NCBI GenBank assembly: GCA_963714415.1
Contig: CAVQOL010000023.1
Coordinates: 5,633 to 69,632, forward strand
Origin: JAGXRK01 sp963714415
GTDB taxonomy: Bacteria > Bacteroidota > Ignavibacteria > Ignavibacteriales > Ignavibacteriaceae
Length of the DNA: 64,000 bases
Reading direction: 5' to 3'
A model generated the notes under the pieces. It saw only the letters and a list, made by a program, of their open reading frames with translations, searched no databases and had not been told where the DNA came from. The position numbers were made by a program, and so were the translations under genes. Positions within the stretch are counted from its first letter, which is position 1. The number at the start of each line of letters is the position of its first letter. Shown here piece after piece: positions 9,196 to 18,613 of this stretch.

Positions 9196-10614
9196 ACAAG
9201 CCATTAGATATATTTTGCGAAATACCATGCTTAACTGAAAAATCAAATCTTTTGAATGGTATTACATTACAAAAAAAATGGTTCAAATGGGCTGACAAAC
9301 GAATTATTGGCCAGTATCTTCAAAAATTTATTCATTACAATAATTCACTTTCAATTATATAGGTGTTCTACCATTTATTATCGGTACCGATCAGAACACG
9401 TCTATTACTTTTCGATCTTCACAATATATTGGTGCAATTCCGCTTCGTGCCCCAGATACCGGAAAGCAAATTGGCGATTTTGTTGTAGTGCCAAGATTTA
9501 CAGGCAAGGATAAATTTGAAGATTATATTGAAATCATCAATTTACTTGGGAACGAAATAAGTCCCCAAGTAATTGATAGTTTGCCTTTAGCTTCGGGTAG
9601 AAATTTTAGACCACCAATGTATCTGGAAGCGATTAAGTTTATAGACTCTTTGGGAAAATTACTAAAAACATCTTGGCGTAAATTTGATCGGGTTGAAAAA
9701 ATATCATGGAACCAATTGGGCAAGTTAATTGGCAGAAATACTTGCAAAAAGAATACAAAGCTGAAAATAAATTAAGATTCCCAACTGGAAAAAACACATT
9801 AAGTTCATTTCATAAAGAATATTCTCAAATTAGATTTGTCTTCGATTTATGCAAGTCAGAATTGTTGTCACCGAACACACCACTGAGAATTAAATTCGGA
9901 CTAAAAACGGAAATATTTTTTATTGAAGAAAAACTGTACAATCATTTACCATTACAAACAACATCAATTTCTATTAGGTCTTCAGATAATCCGATAATTA
10001 AAAACTGTAAGGATCAAGCAAACAAAATTTTAAACTATAATTTTATTGATAGCACTGCATGGAGAGTTGATTTCTCAGATGTTTTTGAAAAATTTGTTCA
10101 GTATATTTTTAATAAAGTTGCTAAAGAATCTGGTGGTAGATTATTTTCAAATTATAAATTTAAGGGGCATTCCTCTAATCGTAATTCTTGGGAGCTAAAC
10201 CACGTTGAACCAGATGCTATATATCAAAAGGACGAAATTCTTGTTTTCATTGATGCAAAATATAAATCACACTTATACAATAAGTATGATAATAGTGAAT
10301 TATTAAAAGACGAACACAGACAAGACTTACATCAAATAATGGCATATACTTCATTTAGTAGTACGCAGTCAAAATATGGAATATTATGTTACCCATCTAA
10401 CAAAATTGAAATCAAAACCATTAAATACATCAATGAAATAAACCAAACCATAAATGACATTAAATTGATTGGTCTCCCATTGAAAAAAGATATCATAAAA
10501 GAAGCGATTCATATTTTGATTAATGAATTTACAGCAATGGAAAGATTTTCTAATACTTTTCCGAAATTCGCTCCAAACTTATTTTTATCAATAAAAAATT
10601 ATTTTTCGCTCTAG
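9192..10614 (+). CDS. mcrC: McrC-like nuclease subunit (two frameshifts)
   Basis: A GTG at 9192 overlaps the McrB stop by four bases. The corrected protein is about 470 residues. The middle contains SSQYIGAIPLRAPDTGKQIG and the C-terminal half holds the PD-(D/E)XK nuclease core: HVEPDAIY, then VFIDAKYKS about 15 residues later. McrC is the nuclease subunit that docks on the McrB ring. The frame changes near 9355 and near 9700, each by one base. If these shifts are sequencing errors, the module is complete (regulator, McrB, McrC); if real, the system is dead. Confidence 0.85.
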
Positions 10615-11014
10615 GACAAAATAAAACCCTAACAACCTTTTCTAAGAATAAAGAAAAGATTACTCTGCGCGGTAATTGTTTCTTGAAAGCATTAAGGTTA
10701 AGGAAGGTGTAGGTTAATTATTTTCAGTAAAAAGTGAACAAATTAAACTACAGCCATTGGTATAGCGATTGCAGATGCTGAAAACAAAACATATTTTTGT
10801 AACGACATATTAAAAGCAACCTGTATGAACCTGTGCTTTGTTCTTTCTGCTCTCACAAAAAAGGAATCCCTTCCTTACCGTCTTTTAATTTTTAAAAACA
10901 ACTAATAAACCAATCATAAAATCAATTATTAAATCATCACGGAACATTTACTGCAAAGGCTGCAGTTTGTTTGGCTGCTTGATTAATAAAATAACACCCA
11001 TAGGAGAATGGAAA
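10615..11014. other. Intergenic region without recognisable feature
   Basis: About 400 AT-rich bases lie between the McrC stop and the next start. I see no gene, no strong terminator and no inverted repeat. The promoter of the propeller gene must lie here; the TAGGAG ribosome site is at 11001. Confidence 0.4.
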
Positions 11015-12358
11015 ATGAGAAAACATTTACCGGCTGTTTTAGTTTTGTTCATTAGCTTTTTAATTAATGTAACTGTTGCACAACCCTGGATGGAGCAGAG
11101 AAACCCGCTCGGCTTTGGTGGTGATGCGATGCTTGGCAAAATTCATTTTGTAAGCCAGACTGAAGGATGGATAGCTTGCGGCAACGGAGGATTCCTTCAT
11201 ACAACTGATGGCGGTACAAACTGGTTAGTCGTAAATCCGTTTCCGGCAGACACTGTAGAATGCACTTCCGATCCGGCTGTCTCGATGTCGTGGATAGGAA
11301 CAACACACGGCTGGAATATTAATATCGGTTGCTTCGATGAGTCACAAGGAGCCGTTGTTTACAAAACGACTAATGGCGGCAGCAGCTGGTGAAAAGTTGC
11401 AATTTCAAATGAACCCGGTGGCTAGGGTTTCAGTTACAGTTTGTTGATGTTAATAATGGCTGGGCAATAAGTTATAGTCCTTCGGCCGGACTTGGATATT
11501 TTTTACAAGACAACAGACGGCGGTAACAGTTGGAATACCACCCAGGGAATGGGAATTTTTAGTTTTGCTGATGTTAATAACGGCTGGGCATACACTGCAG
11601 TAGGCCCAAACCTCACCGAGCCATTTAAGATTTATAGAACTACTGATGGTGGAGATAACTGGAACGAACAATTCACTGATAACAATCCCGGTGAATATAG
11701 TGCAATCAGATTTACAGATTTAAATAACGGGTGGGTTGTTGGACATAATGGTAAAGTGCTTAAAACAACTGATGGCGGGGCAAACTGGAATTGGGTAACG
11801 AATTCCGGCATAAACGCACTAGCCAGTTGTAAAACATTATTTGCATTAGACCAAAATCATATTTGGATTCCATCAAAAACGCCCGATCAAATGCAAACTC
11901 CTTACGTGCAGTACACATCCGATGGAGGTCTGAACTGGTCAACTCAAATGACACCTTTTGGAAGCACTGAGGGCAGCAATGCAATATTCAGTATTTATTT
12001 TGTTGATCCTCAAACCGGCTGGCTGACTGCAGATGATGGAAGAATAGCAAAATACACAGGCACGACCTCCGTTGAGAACAATGTGGATGGAGTATTTAGT
12101 TTTTCAGTTGAACAGAATTATCCAAATCCATTTAATCCATCTACAATTATTAAATATCATATCGCAAACTCCGAATTTGTTTCGCTTAAAGTATTTGATG
12201 TTCTGGGAAATGAAGTGACAACATTGGTTAACGAAGTAAAATCTGCCGGGGAATATGAAGTTGAGTTTAATGCAGCAAACCTTTCTTCCGGAATTTACTT
12301 ATACAAGCTGCAAAGCGGAAATTTTTCACAAACCAGAAAGATGATTTTAATAAGATAA
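11015..12358 (+). pseudogene. T9SS-exported beta-propeller protein, disrupted
   Basis: The protein has a signal peptide (MRKHLPAVLVLFISFLINVTVAQ), then repeated YCF48/BNR-like propeller blades, each with a TTDGG..W core (for example FLHTTDGGTNW, IYRTTDGGDNW, VLKTTDGGANW). It ends with an Ignavibacteria-type T9SS sorting domain with EQNYPNPFNPST and GIYLYKLQSG...KMILIR. I choose ATG 11015 after TAGGAG. Between 11391 and 11500 there are two in-frame stops (TGA, TAG) and at least two frame changes, more damage than a single indel explains, so this may be a real pseudogene. The adhesin or binding role is inferred only from the fold. Confidence 0.75.
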
Positions 12359-12381
12359 CTATAATCAAATTATCCGGATTC

Positions 12382-12412
12382 TTTACTGCCGTAGTGATAC
12401 TGCGGCAGTAAA
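12382..12412 (+). terminator. Hairpin after the propeller gene
   Basis: The 10-bp stem TTTACTGCCG / CGGCAGTAAA with an 11-base loop lies 23 bases after the stop. The following AATTTATAA is only a weak T-run. Confidence 0.55.
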
Positions 12413-12632
12413 TTTATAACACACCTTCACGTCAGCAAAGTCTATTTTATAAGCTAATATTATTCTTTCTTCGACTAATCCGGGATCAGGTATATCTGCA
12501 CAAGTTCTATCCTGCACAATTGACAATGAAAAACAGGGCTATATCATTGAAATCCTCCACTTATAACATATTGGTTGAGAATATCTGCTTGCATTTTTAT
12601 GTTGCATCAGGTAATTACAGAAGAGGTATATT

Positions 12633-13052
12633 ATGAAAAAGGCATTAGTAATTGTACAGAATAAAAATAACACAGCTAAAAGATTTGGCGAGGAGATATA
12701 TCAGTTCCTGCTTCAAAGAGGACTTTTAGTAGAGCTGATACCAATCAGCAGCTTTGAACCTAAAAAGCTTGAAGGTGCAGATTACCTGCTTCTCAGCGGA
12801 TGGAAGAACGGATCTATATTTTCAGCAAGTCATCCCGACAGTGAATGGCTTACATTTGTAAAAACGCTCCCGACTCTTAATGGAATTAAAACAGCATTAT
12901 TTACAACATATAAATTATTTGCAGGCAGCATATTCAAGAGAATGAAAAATTATCTGAGTGAAAAAACTGAAAGCCTTGAATTTGCTTTACAATCGAGAGA
13001 CGGCTCCCTTTCGATCTCTAACCAAATGGTTCTGAATGATTTTATAAGATAG
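12633..13052 (+). CDS. Flavodoxin-like protein
   Basis: This is a 139-residue single-domain protein. The N-terminus KKALVIVQNKNNTAKRFGEEI has the beta-strand, phosphate-binding loop (S/T-rich, here NKNNTAK) and helix order of flavodoxins. GADYLLLSGWKNGS and IKTALFTTYK fill the second and third strands where the FMN isoalloxazine loops lie. The loop differs from the usual T-x-T-G-x-T, so FMN binding is plausible but not certain. It stands alone, with an AGAGG ribosome site and no obvious partner. Confidence 0.65.
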   Translation: MKKALVIVQNKNNTAKRFGEEIYQFLLQRGLLVELIPISSFEPKKLEGADYLLLSGWKNGSIFSASHPDSEWLTFVKTLPTLNGIKTALFTTYKLFAGSIFKRMKNYLSEKTESLEFALQSRDGSLSISNQMVLNDFIR

Positions 13053-13195
13053 AGATTTAAAAACTCCAGAGATTAAAAATAACTTCAGACCTGTCTGCCG
13101 GAGGAAGAGACCACAGAGAATAGCCTTTCACAGAGTTAACAAAAAAAAATAATCCGCGAGGGTTACAAATAAATAAATTGCACACTTAATATTCC

Positions 13196-13226
13196 TTGTT
13201 CCCAATACGGGAACTTACTATATTTG
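13196..13226 (+). promoter_or_regulatory. higBA promoter with operator palindrome
   Basis: The Bacteroidota-type -7 element TATATTTG (13219-13226, consensus TAnnTTTG) lies 20 bases after TTG (13196-13198). The spacer carries a perfect palindrome GTTCCC-AATAC-GGGAAC (13198-13214), the expected site for HigA autorepression. Confidence 0.6.
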
Positions 13227-13229
13227 CAT

Positions 13230-13523
13230 GTGCGAATAATAGCAATAAAAAGATTAAAGGATTTCTGGAAGAAGCATTCAGATGCCGAGCAGGCTTTACG
13301 AGCCTGGTACTCTGAAGTCAGTAAAGCTGATTGGAAAAAGCCGTCAGATATTACGAAGCACTATCGTACAGCGAGTATTCTAGTTAATAATAGGGCAGTT
13401 TTTAATATAAAAGGAAATGATTACAGACTAATTGTAACAATTAATTATGCATATAAAATCGTTTATATAAGATTCGTTGGTACGCATAAGGAATATGATA
13501 AAATAAACGCAGAGGAAATCTGA
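13230..13523 (+). CDS. higB: HigB-type mRNA interferase toxin
   Basis: A 97-residue toxin of the RelE/HigB superfamily. It begins MRIIAIKRLKDFWKKH, which matches the HigB family start closely, so I prefer GTG 13230 over TTG 13224. Other family features are ALRAWYSEVSKADWKKPSDI (residues 22-41) and the C-terminal sheet with GNDYRLIVTINYAYKIVYIRF and VGTHKEYD, including the His-Lys region used for ribosome-dependent mRNA cleavage. There is no ribosome site and the promoter -7 element abuts the start, so the mRNA may be leaderless. It precedes its antitoxin, the typical hig order. Confidence 0.92.
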   Translation: MRIIAIKRLKDFWKKHSDAEQALRAWYSEVSKADWKKPSDITKHYRTASILVNNRAVFNIKGNDYRLIVTINYAYKIVYIRFVGTHKEYDKINAEEI

Positions 13524-13524
13524 A

Positions 13525-13875
13525 ATGAATATTAAACCTATCAAAACAAAAAAGGATTACGAAGCAGCGCTTAAAAAAATTGAAATGCTTTTTGATTCAA
13601 AACCAAATACAACAAATGGTGATTTGCTTGAAGTTCTTGTAACACTTGTGGAAGCTTATGAGAAGAAAAACTTCAATATTCTTCCACCTGATCCAATCGA
13701 GGCAATTAAATTTAGAATGGAACAGCTTGGATTAAAGCAATCAGATATTGCCAAAGTTGTTGGAGGCAAAAACAGAGCCTCAGAAATACTAAACAGAAAA
13801 AGAGAGCTTACAGTACAAATGATGAGGGACCTTCATATAAAATTCAATATCCCCGCGGAATCTCTTTTGTCCTAA
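13525..13875 (+). CDS. higA: HigA-type antitoxin with XRE domain
   Basis: This 116-residue protein begins one base after the higB stop. The N-terminal half (KTKKDYEAALKKIEMLFDS...) is the helical HigA region that wraps the toxin. The C-terminal half is an XRE helix-turn-helix (RMEQLGLKQSDIAKVVGGKNRASEILNRKREL) that should bind the GTTCCC-N5-GGGAAC operator upstream of higB. The pair is intact, unlike many neighbours. Confidence 0.92.
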   Translation: MNIKPIKTKKDYEAALKKIEMLFDSKPNTTNGDLLEVLVTLVEAYEKKNFNILPPDPIEAIKFRMEQLGLKQSDIAKVVGGKNRASEILNRKRELTVQMMRDLHIKFNIPAESLLS

Positions 13876-14143
13876 TCTCCAGAGGCGACAGCAGTATTCT
13901 TTTCAAAAAAAACACAGATATTTTTAATAGGGTTTTTGGGTAAAGTTTTATCGTCAATTATGCCTATTTTTGTTGTTAGAGAATTTTGAGTTGAAACTTT
14001 AACTTCTAATTAAGAAATAAAATTTAGATTGAATAACCTTCAGTAGAAATTAAAAATATCACATGCTCAAATGCCAAAAATCATGGTTCCTTTGAATCCG
14101 GGATTGATGATTTTGAATAAAGCGGAAAATAAGTCAGCATATC

Positions 14144-15017
14144 ATGTCACTCTATCAGGAATATAAATCAACCCTAAAAATCACTGCCGGTGAAGAACTC
14201 TTCGATCTTTTACTATTCCGCCCGTTAGCTTTTATTCTTGTAAAAGGAATATCCTCTACACGTATAACGCCAAATCAGCTTACATTTGCGGGCATCTTAT
14301 TTTTCATCGCTGCCGGAATATTTATATCAACAGGATCAATTGAGGCTGTTTTTGCAGCAGGATTATTTATTGTTATTGGCAACGTTTTAGACTGTGCCGA
14401 TGGTCAGCTTGCACGTGTAAACAAATCCGGATCTGAGTTTGGAAGAATATTAGATGGTATGGGCGATTATATTTCTGCAATATTATTGTTTATCGGTATC
14501 GGTTTATGGGGTATCACTCAATCGTATGATCCGCTGATTCTGGTGGGGACTTGTAATTGTAACCGGTGTGGCTTACGGATGGCAGGCTTCGCTTGTAGAT
14601 TACTATCGCAATGAGTTTGTTTCACATTTTGAAGGCAAGGAAAATTTCATTACAGATGAAATTGAAAAATCAAAAGATAAGCTTCTGAAACTAAAAAATG
14701 TTAAAGGAAATAGATTTAATAAATTTATTCTTTCGTCCTACATCCTTTATTCCACTATTCAGATAAAAATGCAGCCGAAGCAAATAAATATAGATATTAA
14801 CTCGTCTCACCAATATGTAAAGAATAACTTATTAATTATACGTCTTTGGTGTTTCAATGGGACCTCTACTCCAAAATTTCTCGCTGTAATTTGTTGTTTC
14901 TTTAACAGGCTGGATATTTTTATAGTTTATGTTCTTGTTTTCGGAACCATTTGGTCGTTGTTTCTTTTGATATTACAAAAAAAAGCGGATAAAAAAATAC
15001 TGATGAGTGCAATATGA
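14144..15017 (+). CDS. CDP-alcohol phosphatidyltransferase (one frameshift)
   Basis: The complete family signature D-G-x2-A-R-x8-G-x3-D-x3-D is present in DGQLARVNKSGSEFGRILDG, followed by MGD (about residues 86-108). The protein is a polytopic membrane enzyme that moves a phospho-alcohol from CMP onto a lipid acceptor or the reverse. The frame changes near 14540; the corrected reading WGLVIVTGVAYGWQASLVDY joins the C-terminal half, giving about 290 residues. It overlaps the LysE-type gene by four bases and lies upstream of PEP mutase, decarboxylase and PntC-AEPT genes. From this context I infer that it uses CMP-2-aminoethylphosphonate and diacylglycerol to make a phosphonolipid. Confidence 0.85.
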
Positions 15018-15634
15018 TCATGGCTCTTGCTACAGGTTGCGTTGTTGGATTTATTATTGCTGTTCCACCAGGTCCTGCCAGTATGGCAATGATAGGACGA
15101 GGGCTTGAACACGGTTTCAAATACGGTATAATGGTGGGAATTGGGGCTGCATTTAGTGAAGCTTGTTATGCTGCACTTGGATTCTTTGGAGTTGAACTTA
15201 TCAATACTCCCGGTATAGAGTATGCACTTCGAATTGTGGGAATATTGCTGGTACTTATAGTTGGTGTTCGTTTCACTTTTTATTCAAAATCTTACAGTAC
15301 TAATAAAAACGTTAAGCAGAAAAAAGTACAGAGAAGAAAATCATTTGTTCTGGGATATATGATATCAATAGCCACCCCAACTATTGGTGCAGCTTATTTC
15401 GTAGTTGCTAACCTTGTTCATTCGTACGATATTTACGAATCTTCAAATCTGAATAATGCGCTTGCCACTCTCGGAGCCGGTATAGGTGCGATGGTCTGGA
15501 TGAGCATTCTTATGACTCTCACCAGTAAGGTAAAACAATCGGTTAATTCCAGAGTATTAAATTATTTGGTGATGGGATCGGGGATTCTGTTATTGTTGTT
15601 CTCTGTGTATATGGTGATTTCACTTTTTTATTAG
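15014..15634 (+). CDS. LysE-type membrane exporter
   Basis: This 206-residue protein has about six membrane segments and the LysE/RhtB signature near the N-terminus (AVPPGPASMAMIGRGLEHGFKYG). The central basic loop NKNVKQKKVQRRK separates two halves. LysE proteins export amino acids or small zwitterions. The ATGA overlap with the phosphatidyltransferase means tight co-expression, so it may export or flip an aminophosphonate compound; this is inference, as neighbours of this type are not diagnostic. Confidence 0.8.
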   Translation: MIMALATGCVVGFIIAVPPGPASMAMIGRGLEHGFKYGIMVGIGAAFSEACYAALGFFGVELINTPGIEYALRIVGILLVLIVGVRFTFYSKSYSTNKNVKQKKVQRRKSFVLGYMISIATPTIGAAYFVVANLVHSYDIYESSNLNNALATLGAGIGAMVWMSILMTLTSKVKQSVNSRVLNYLVMGSGILLLLFSVYMVISLFY

Positions 15635-15793
15635 AGCGACCCCTGTTAACTGAAATCTGACAGCGAAAAAATATTGCATACAATATTCAGTCTTATTAAA
15701 AAACTTATTAATGATCAACACCTATTGAATCCGTAGTGCTTAATAATATAAATTATGTGTTGTGTAGAAAAATCTTTTTAAACGTGTAATACT

Positions 15794-17413
15794 ATGGTTA
15801 ATAAAAAAACAACCCAATTAAAAAATATGCTGCAAAGCCCCGAATTAGAGTTTCTAATGGAGGCTCATAACGGATTATCGGCAAAGATTGTCGAAGAAGC
15901 CGGATTCAAGGGTATATGGGCAAGCGGCTTATCAATGAGCGCTTCAATTGGTGTGCGCGATAATAATGAAGCAAGCTGGACACAAATTCTCGAAATTGTA
16001 GAATTTATGAGCGATGCGACAACAATTCCAATTCTTATAGATGGTGACACCGGATACGGGAATTTTAATAATATGCGTCGCCTTGTAAAAAAACTTGAGC
16101 AGCGAAATATAGCAGGAGTTTGTGTTGAGGATAAATTATTTCCGAAAACGAACAGCTTTATACGTGGTGATCAGCAGCCACTTGCTGATATAGAAGAGTT
16201 CTGCGGTAAAATAAAAGCCGGAAAGGACAGTCAGTCCGATGATGATTTTTGCATTATTGCCCGCGTCGAAGCTTTCATTGCCGGTTGGGGATTACAAGCT
16301 GCATTGGAACGTGCAAACGCATATTACGAAGCAGGAGCAGACGCAGTTCTTATTCACAGCAAACGATCTAAACCGGATGAAATTATTGCGTTTATGAAAG
16401 AGTGGGAAAACCGGTGCCCGGTTGTTATTGTACCCACAAAATATTATTCAACTCCTACTCAGGTATTCAGAGATCTAAAGATCAGCAATGTTATTTGGGC
16501 AAATCATCTTATGAGAACTGCTCTAAGCGCAATGCAGAAAACAGCAGCCAAAATTTATGAAACACAATCCATTATAGAAGTTGAAGATACTATCGCACCT
16601 ATTGTTGAAGTGTTCAGATTGCAAAATGACAATGAATTACAGGAAGCTGAGAAGCTATATTTAAAATCTTCTGAAACTAAAAAGATTCAGGCAATTATAT
16701 TGGCAGCATCCCGTGGACTTGAACTCGGCGAACTAACTGAGAACATACCTAAGGCGATGTTAAAAATAAATGATAAACCGCTGATTGAAAAAATGCTGGA
16801 TTTGTTTTATGAGCGCGGTATAAAAGATATTTCAATAATCCGGGGTTATAAAAAAGAGACACTCAACTTTCCAAACATTACTTACTTTGATAACGATAAC
16901 TACGCTTCAACAGATGAATTGGAATCACTCAATTTAGCGAAAGATAAAATTAACGGTAATTGTATTATTTCTTATGGTGATATTCTCTATAGAAAATATG
17001 TACTAAGTGATTTAATGGATGAAGATGGAGATATAGTAATAGTTGCTGATACAAATGCCCAAAGAAGGCAATATGTAGCCAAGAGTGATTTCGTAACTTG
17101 TTCAAGACCTTATACAAAAGAGTACGATGAATCACCGGTTTTTTTGGAGTCAATTAAATTCAAGGAATTATTACCCGGAGAAAAATTTGATGGTGAGTGG
17201 ATAGGCGTTATGAAGTCAAATAAAATTGGTTCAGAGGCTATTGCTGCATCACTTAATGAGTTATCGGGCAAGCCAGGTTTTAAAAAAATGAAAATGACTG
17301 ATCTTCTATCCGATTTAATTGCCAAAGGAATTAAAATCAAAGTCATCTATATAGATGGTCATTGGTTGGATATAGATAATTTAAAAGATCTCCCATTAAG
17401 CTCAAAGTATTAA
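15794..17413 (+). CDS. pepM: Phosphoenolpyruvate mutase fused to a nucleotidyltransferase domain
   Basis: Residues 8-290 are PEP mutase. The diagnostic motif EDKLFPKTNS lies at 112-121, and the set W42, S44, D56, D83, D85, E112, K118, N120, R157, H188 lines up with known PEP mutase active-site residues with an offset of two. The enzyme makes phosphonopyruvate, the committed step of almost all phosphonate synthesis. Residues 298-535 are a sugar-nucleotide-type nucleotidyltransferase with AIILAASRGLELGELTENIPKAML; the loop is ASRG-x-E-L rather than the common AAGxGxRL, so activity is uncertain. It is the first gene of a run with ppd and pntC-AEPT and has no frame problem. Confidence 0.92.
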   Translation: MVNKKTTQLKNMLQSPELEFLMEAHNGLSAKIVEEAGFKGIWASGLSMSASIGVRDNNEASWTQILEIVEFMSDATTIPILIDGDTGYGNFNNMRRLVKKLEQRNIAGVCVEDKLFPKTNSFIRGDQQPLADIEEFCGKIKAGKDSQSDDDFCIIARVEAFIAGWGLQAALERANAYYEAGADAVLIHSKRSKPDEIIAFMKEWENRCPVVIVPTKYYSTPTQVFRDLKISNVIWANHLMRTALSAMQKTAAKIYETQSIIEVEDTIAPIVEVFRLQNDNELQEAEKLYLKSSETKKIQAIILAASRGLELGELTENIPKAMLKINDKPLIEKMLDLFYERGIKDISIIRGYKKETLNFPNITYFDNDNYASTDELESLNLAKDKINGNCIISYGDILYRKYVLSDLMDEDGDIVIVADTNAQRRQYVAKSDFVTCSRPYTKEYDESPVFLESIKFKELLPGEKFDGEWIGVMKSNKIGSEAIAASLNELSGKPGFKKMKMTDLLSDLIAKGIKIKVIYIDGHWLDIDNLKDLPLSSKY

Positions 17414-17440
17414 CATAAGTTCAATTATTTAAGATAGTTT

Positions 17441-18600
17441 ATGATAAAGGCAAATGAATTTTTAAATCAGTGTTTAGAACGAGGTTTTAATTTTTTTACC
17501 GGCACACCTTGCTCGTATTTGAAGCCGCTTATTAATTATGTTATTGACCACAAGGAATTTAACTTTATCGATGCTACAAATGAAGGAGATGCCGTTGCTA
17601 TAGCTAGCGGAGTTACTATTGCAGGCGGGCGGAGTGTTGTGATGTTTCAAAACTCCGGTTTGGGTAATGCTGTTAATCCACTAACCTCCTTAGCATACAT
17701 TTTTCGTGTACCGCTACTGCTTATTGTAACTCATCGGGGAGAACCGGGAGGAGAAAAAGATGAACCGCAGCATGAATTAATGGGAACAATTACGACAGAA
17801 ATGCTTGAAACTATGCAGATTAGTTGGGCACATTTTCCGAATCAAGTTAATGAAATTGAAAAAGTGTTAAATACGGCAGATGAATATTTAAAACGAGAGA
17901 ATAAGCCGTTTGCTTTAGTAATGAGTAAAAAAGATGTAGAAAGTTATAGTCTTCAATCATCAAAAGTAAAACAGTCATTCCATTGTAAATTCAATCAGGA
18001 AGAACACTTTACACTTCCGTACAATCAAAGACATACACGAAACGAAGCACTCAAAATCGTTAATAAAGTTACAGGAAAAGGGTGCCGCCATTATTGCAAC
18101 AACGGGTTACACGGGTCGTGAATTGTATGAAATCGATGATCGTGAAAATCAGTTATATATGGTCGGTTCAATGGGCTGTGCATTACCGCTTGGATTTGGT
18201 GTGGCAATAACCAAACCCAAATTAAAAATATATGTTATAGATGGAGATGGTGCATTATTGATGCGAACAGGCACGATGGCAACGGTAGGCGCTCATCAAC
18301 CCGAAAACTTAATACACATTTTACTTGATAATGAAGTACATGAATCGACAGGTGGTCAGGGTACTGTATCGGGTGGGGTATCGTTTTCAACAATCGCTAA
18401 AGGATTCGGATATAGACACACATTTTCCGGTGATACCCTGGAAGAGATTTGAAGATTCTTTGAATTTGGCTTCTTCACAAAGTGGCCCGACTTTTATTCA
18501 TTTCAAAATACAAAAAGGTACCTCTGGAAAGCTTGGAAGACCTGTAATAACACCAGTTCAGGTTAAGGAAAGATTGATTCAATACCTGAATAAATTTTAA
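17441..18600 (+). CDS. ppd: Phosphonopyruvate decarboxylase (two frameshifts)
   Basis: The three pieces form one thiamine-diphosphate enzyme of about 385 residues. The N-terminal pyrimidine-binding domain has FFTGTPCSYLKPL and DATNEGDAVAIASG (with the catalytic Glu), then HRGEPGGEKDEPQHELMG. The C-terminal half has the TPP/Mg motif GDGALLMRTG...N and DNEVHESTGGQ. The frame changes near 18080 (corrected GAAIIATTGYTGRELYE) and near 18449 (corrected RFEDSLNLASSQSGPTF). It converts phosphonopyruvate to phosphonoacetaldehyde, pulling the unfavourable mutase reaction forward. It follows pepM by 27 bases. Confidence 0.9.
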
Positions 18601-18613
18601 AGAGAACATCATT

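Noticed and set aside
9256..9513. Separate gene inside mcrC
   Set aside because: Its sequence is the wrong frame of McrC; the neighbouring frame gives the family sequence GVLPFIIG...QYIGAIPLRAPDTGK.
17441..18600. Programmed frameshifting in the decarboxylase
   Set aside because: The shift sites lack a consistent slippery heptamer and downstream structure, and similar shifts occur in unrelated genes.
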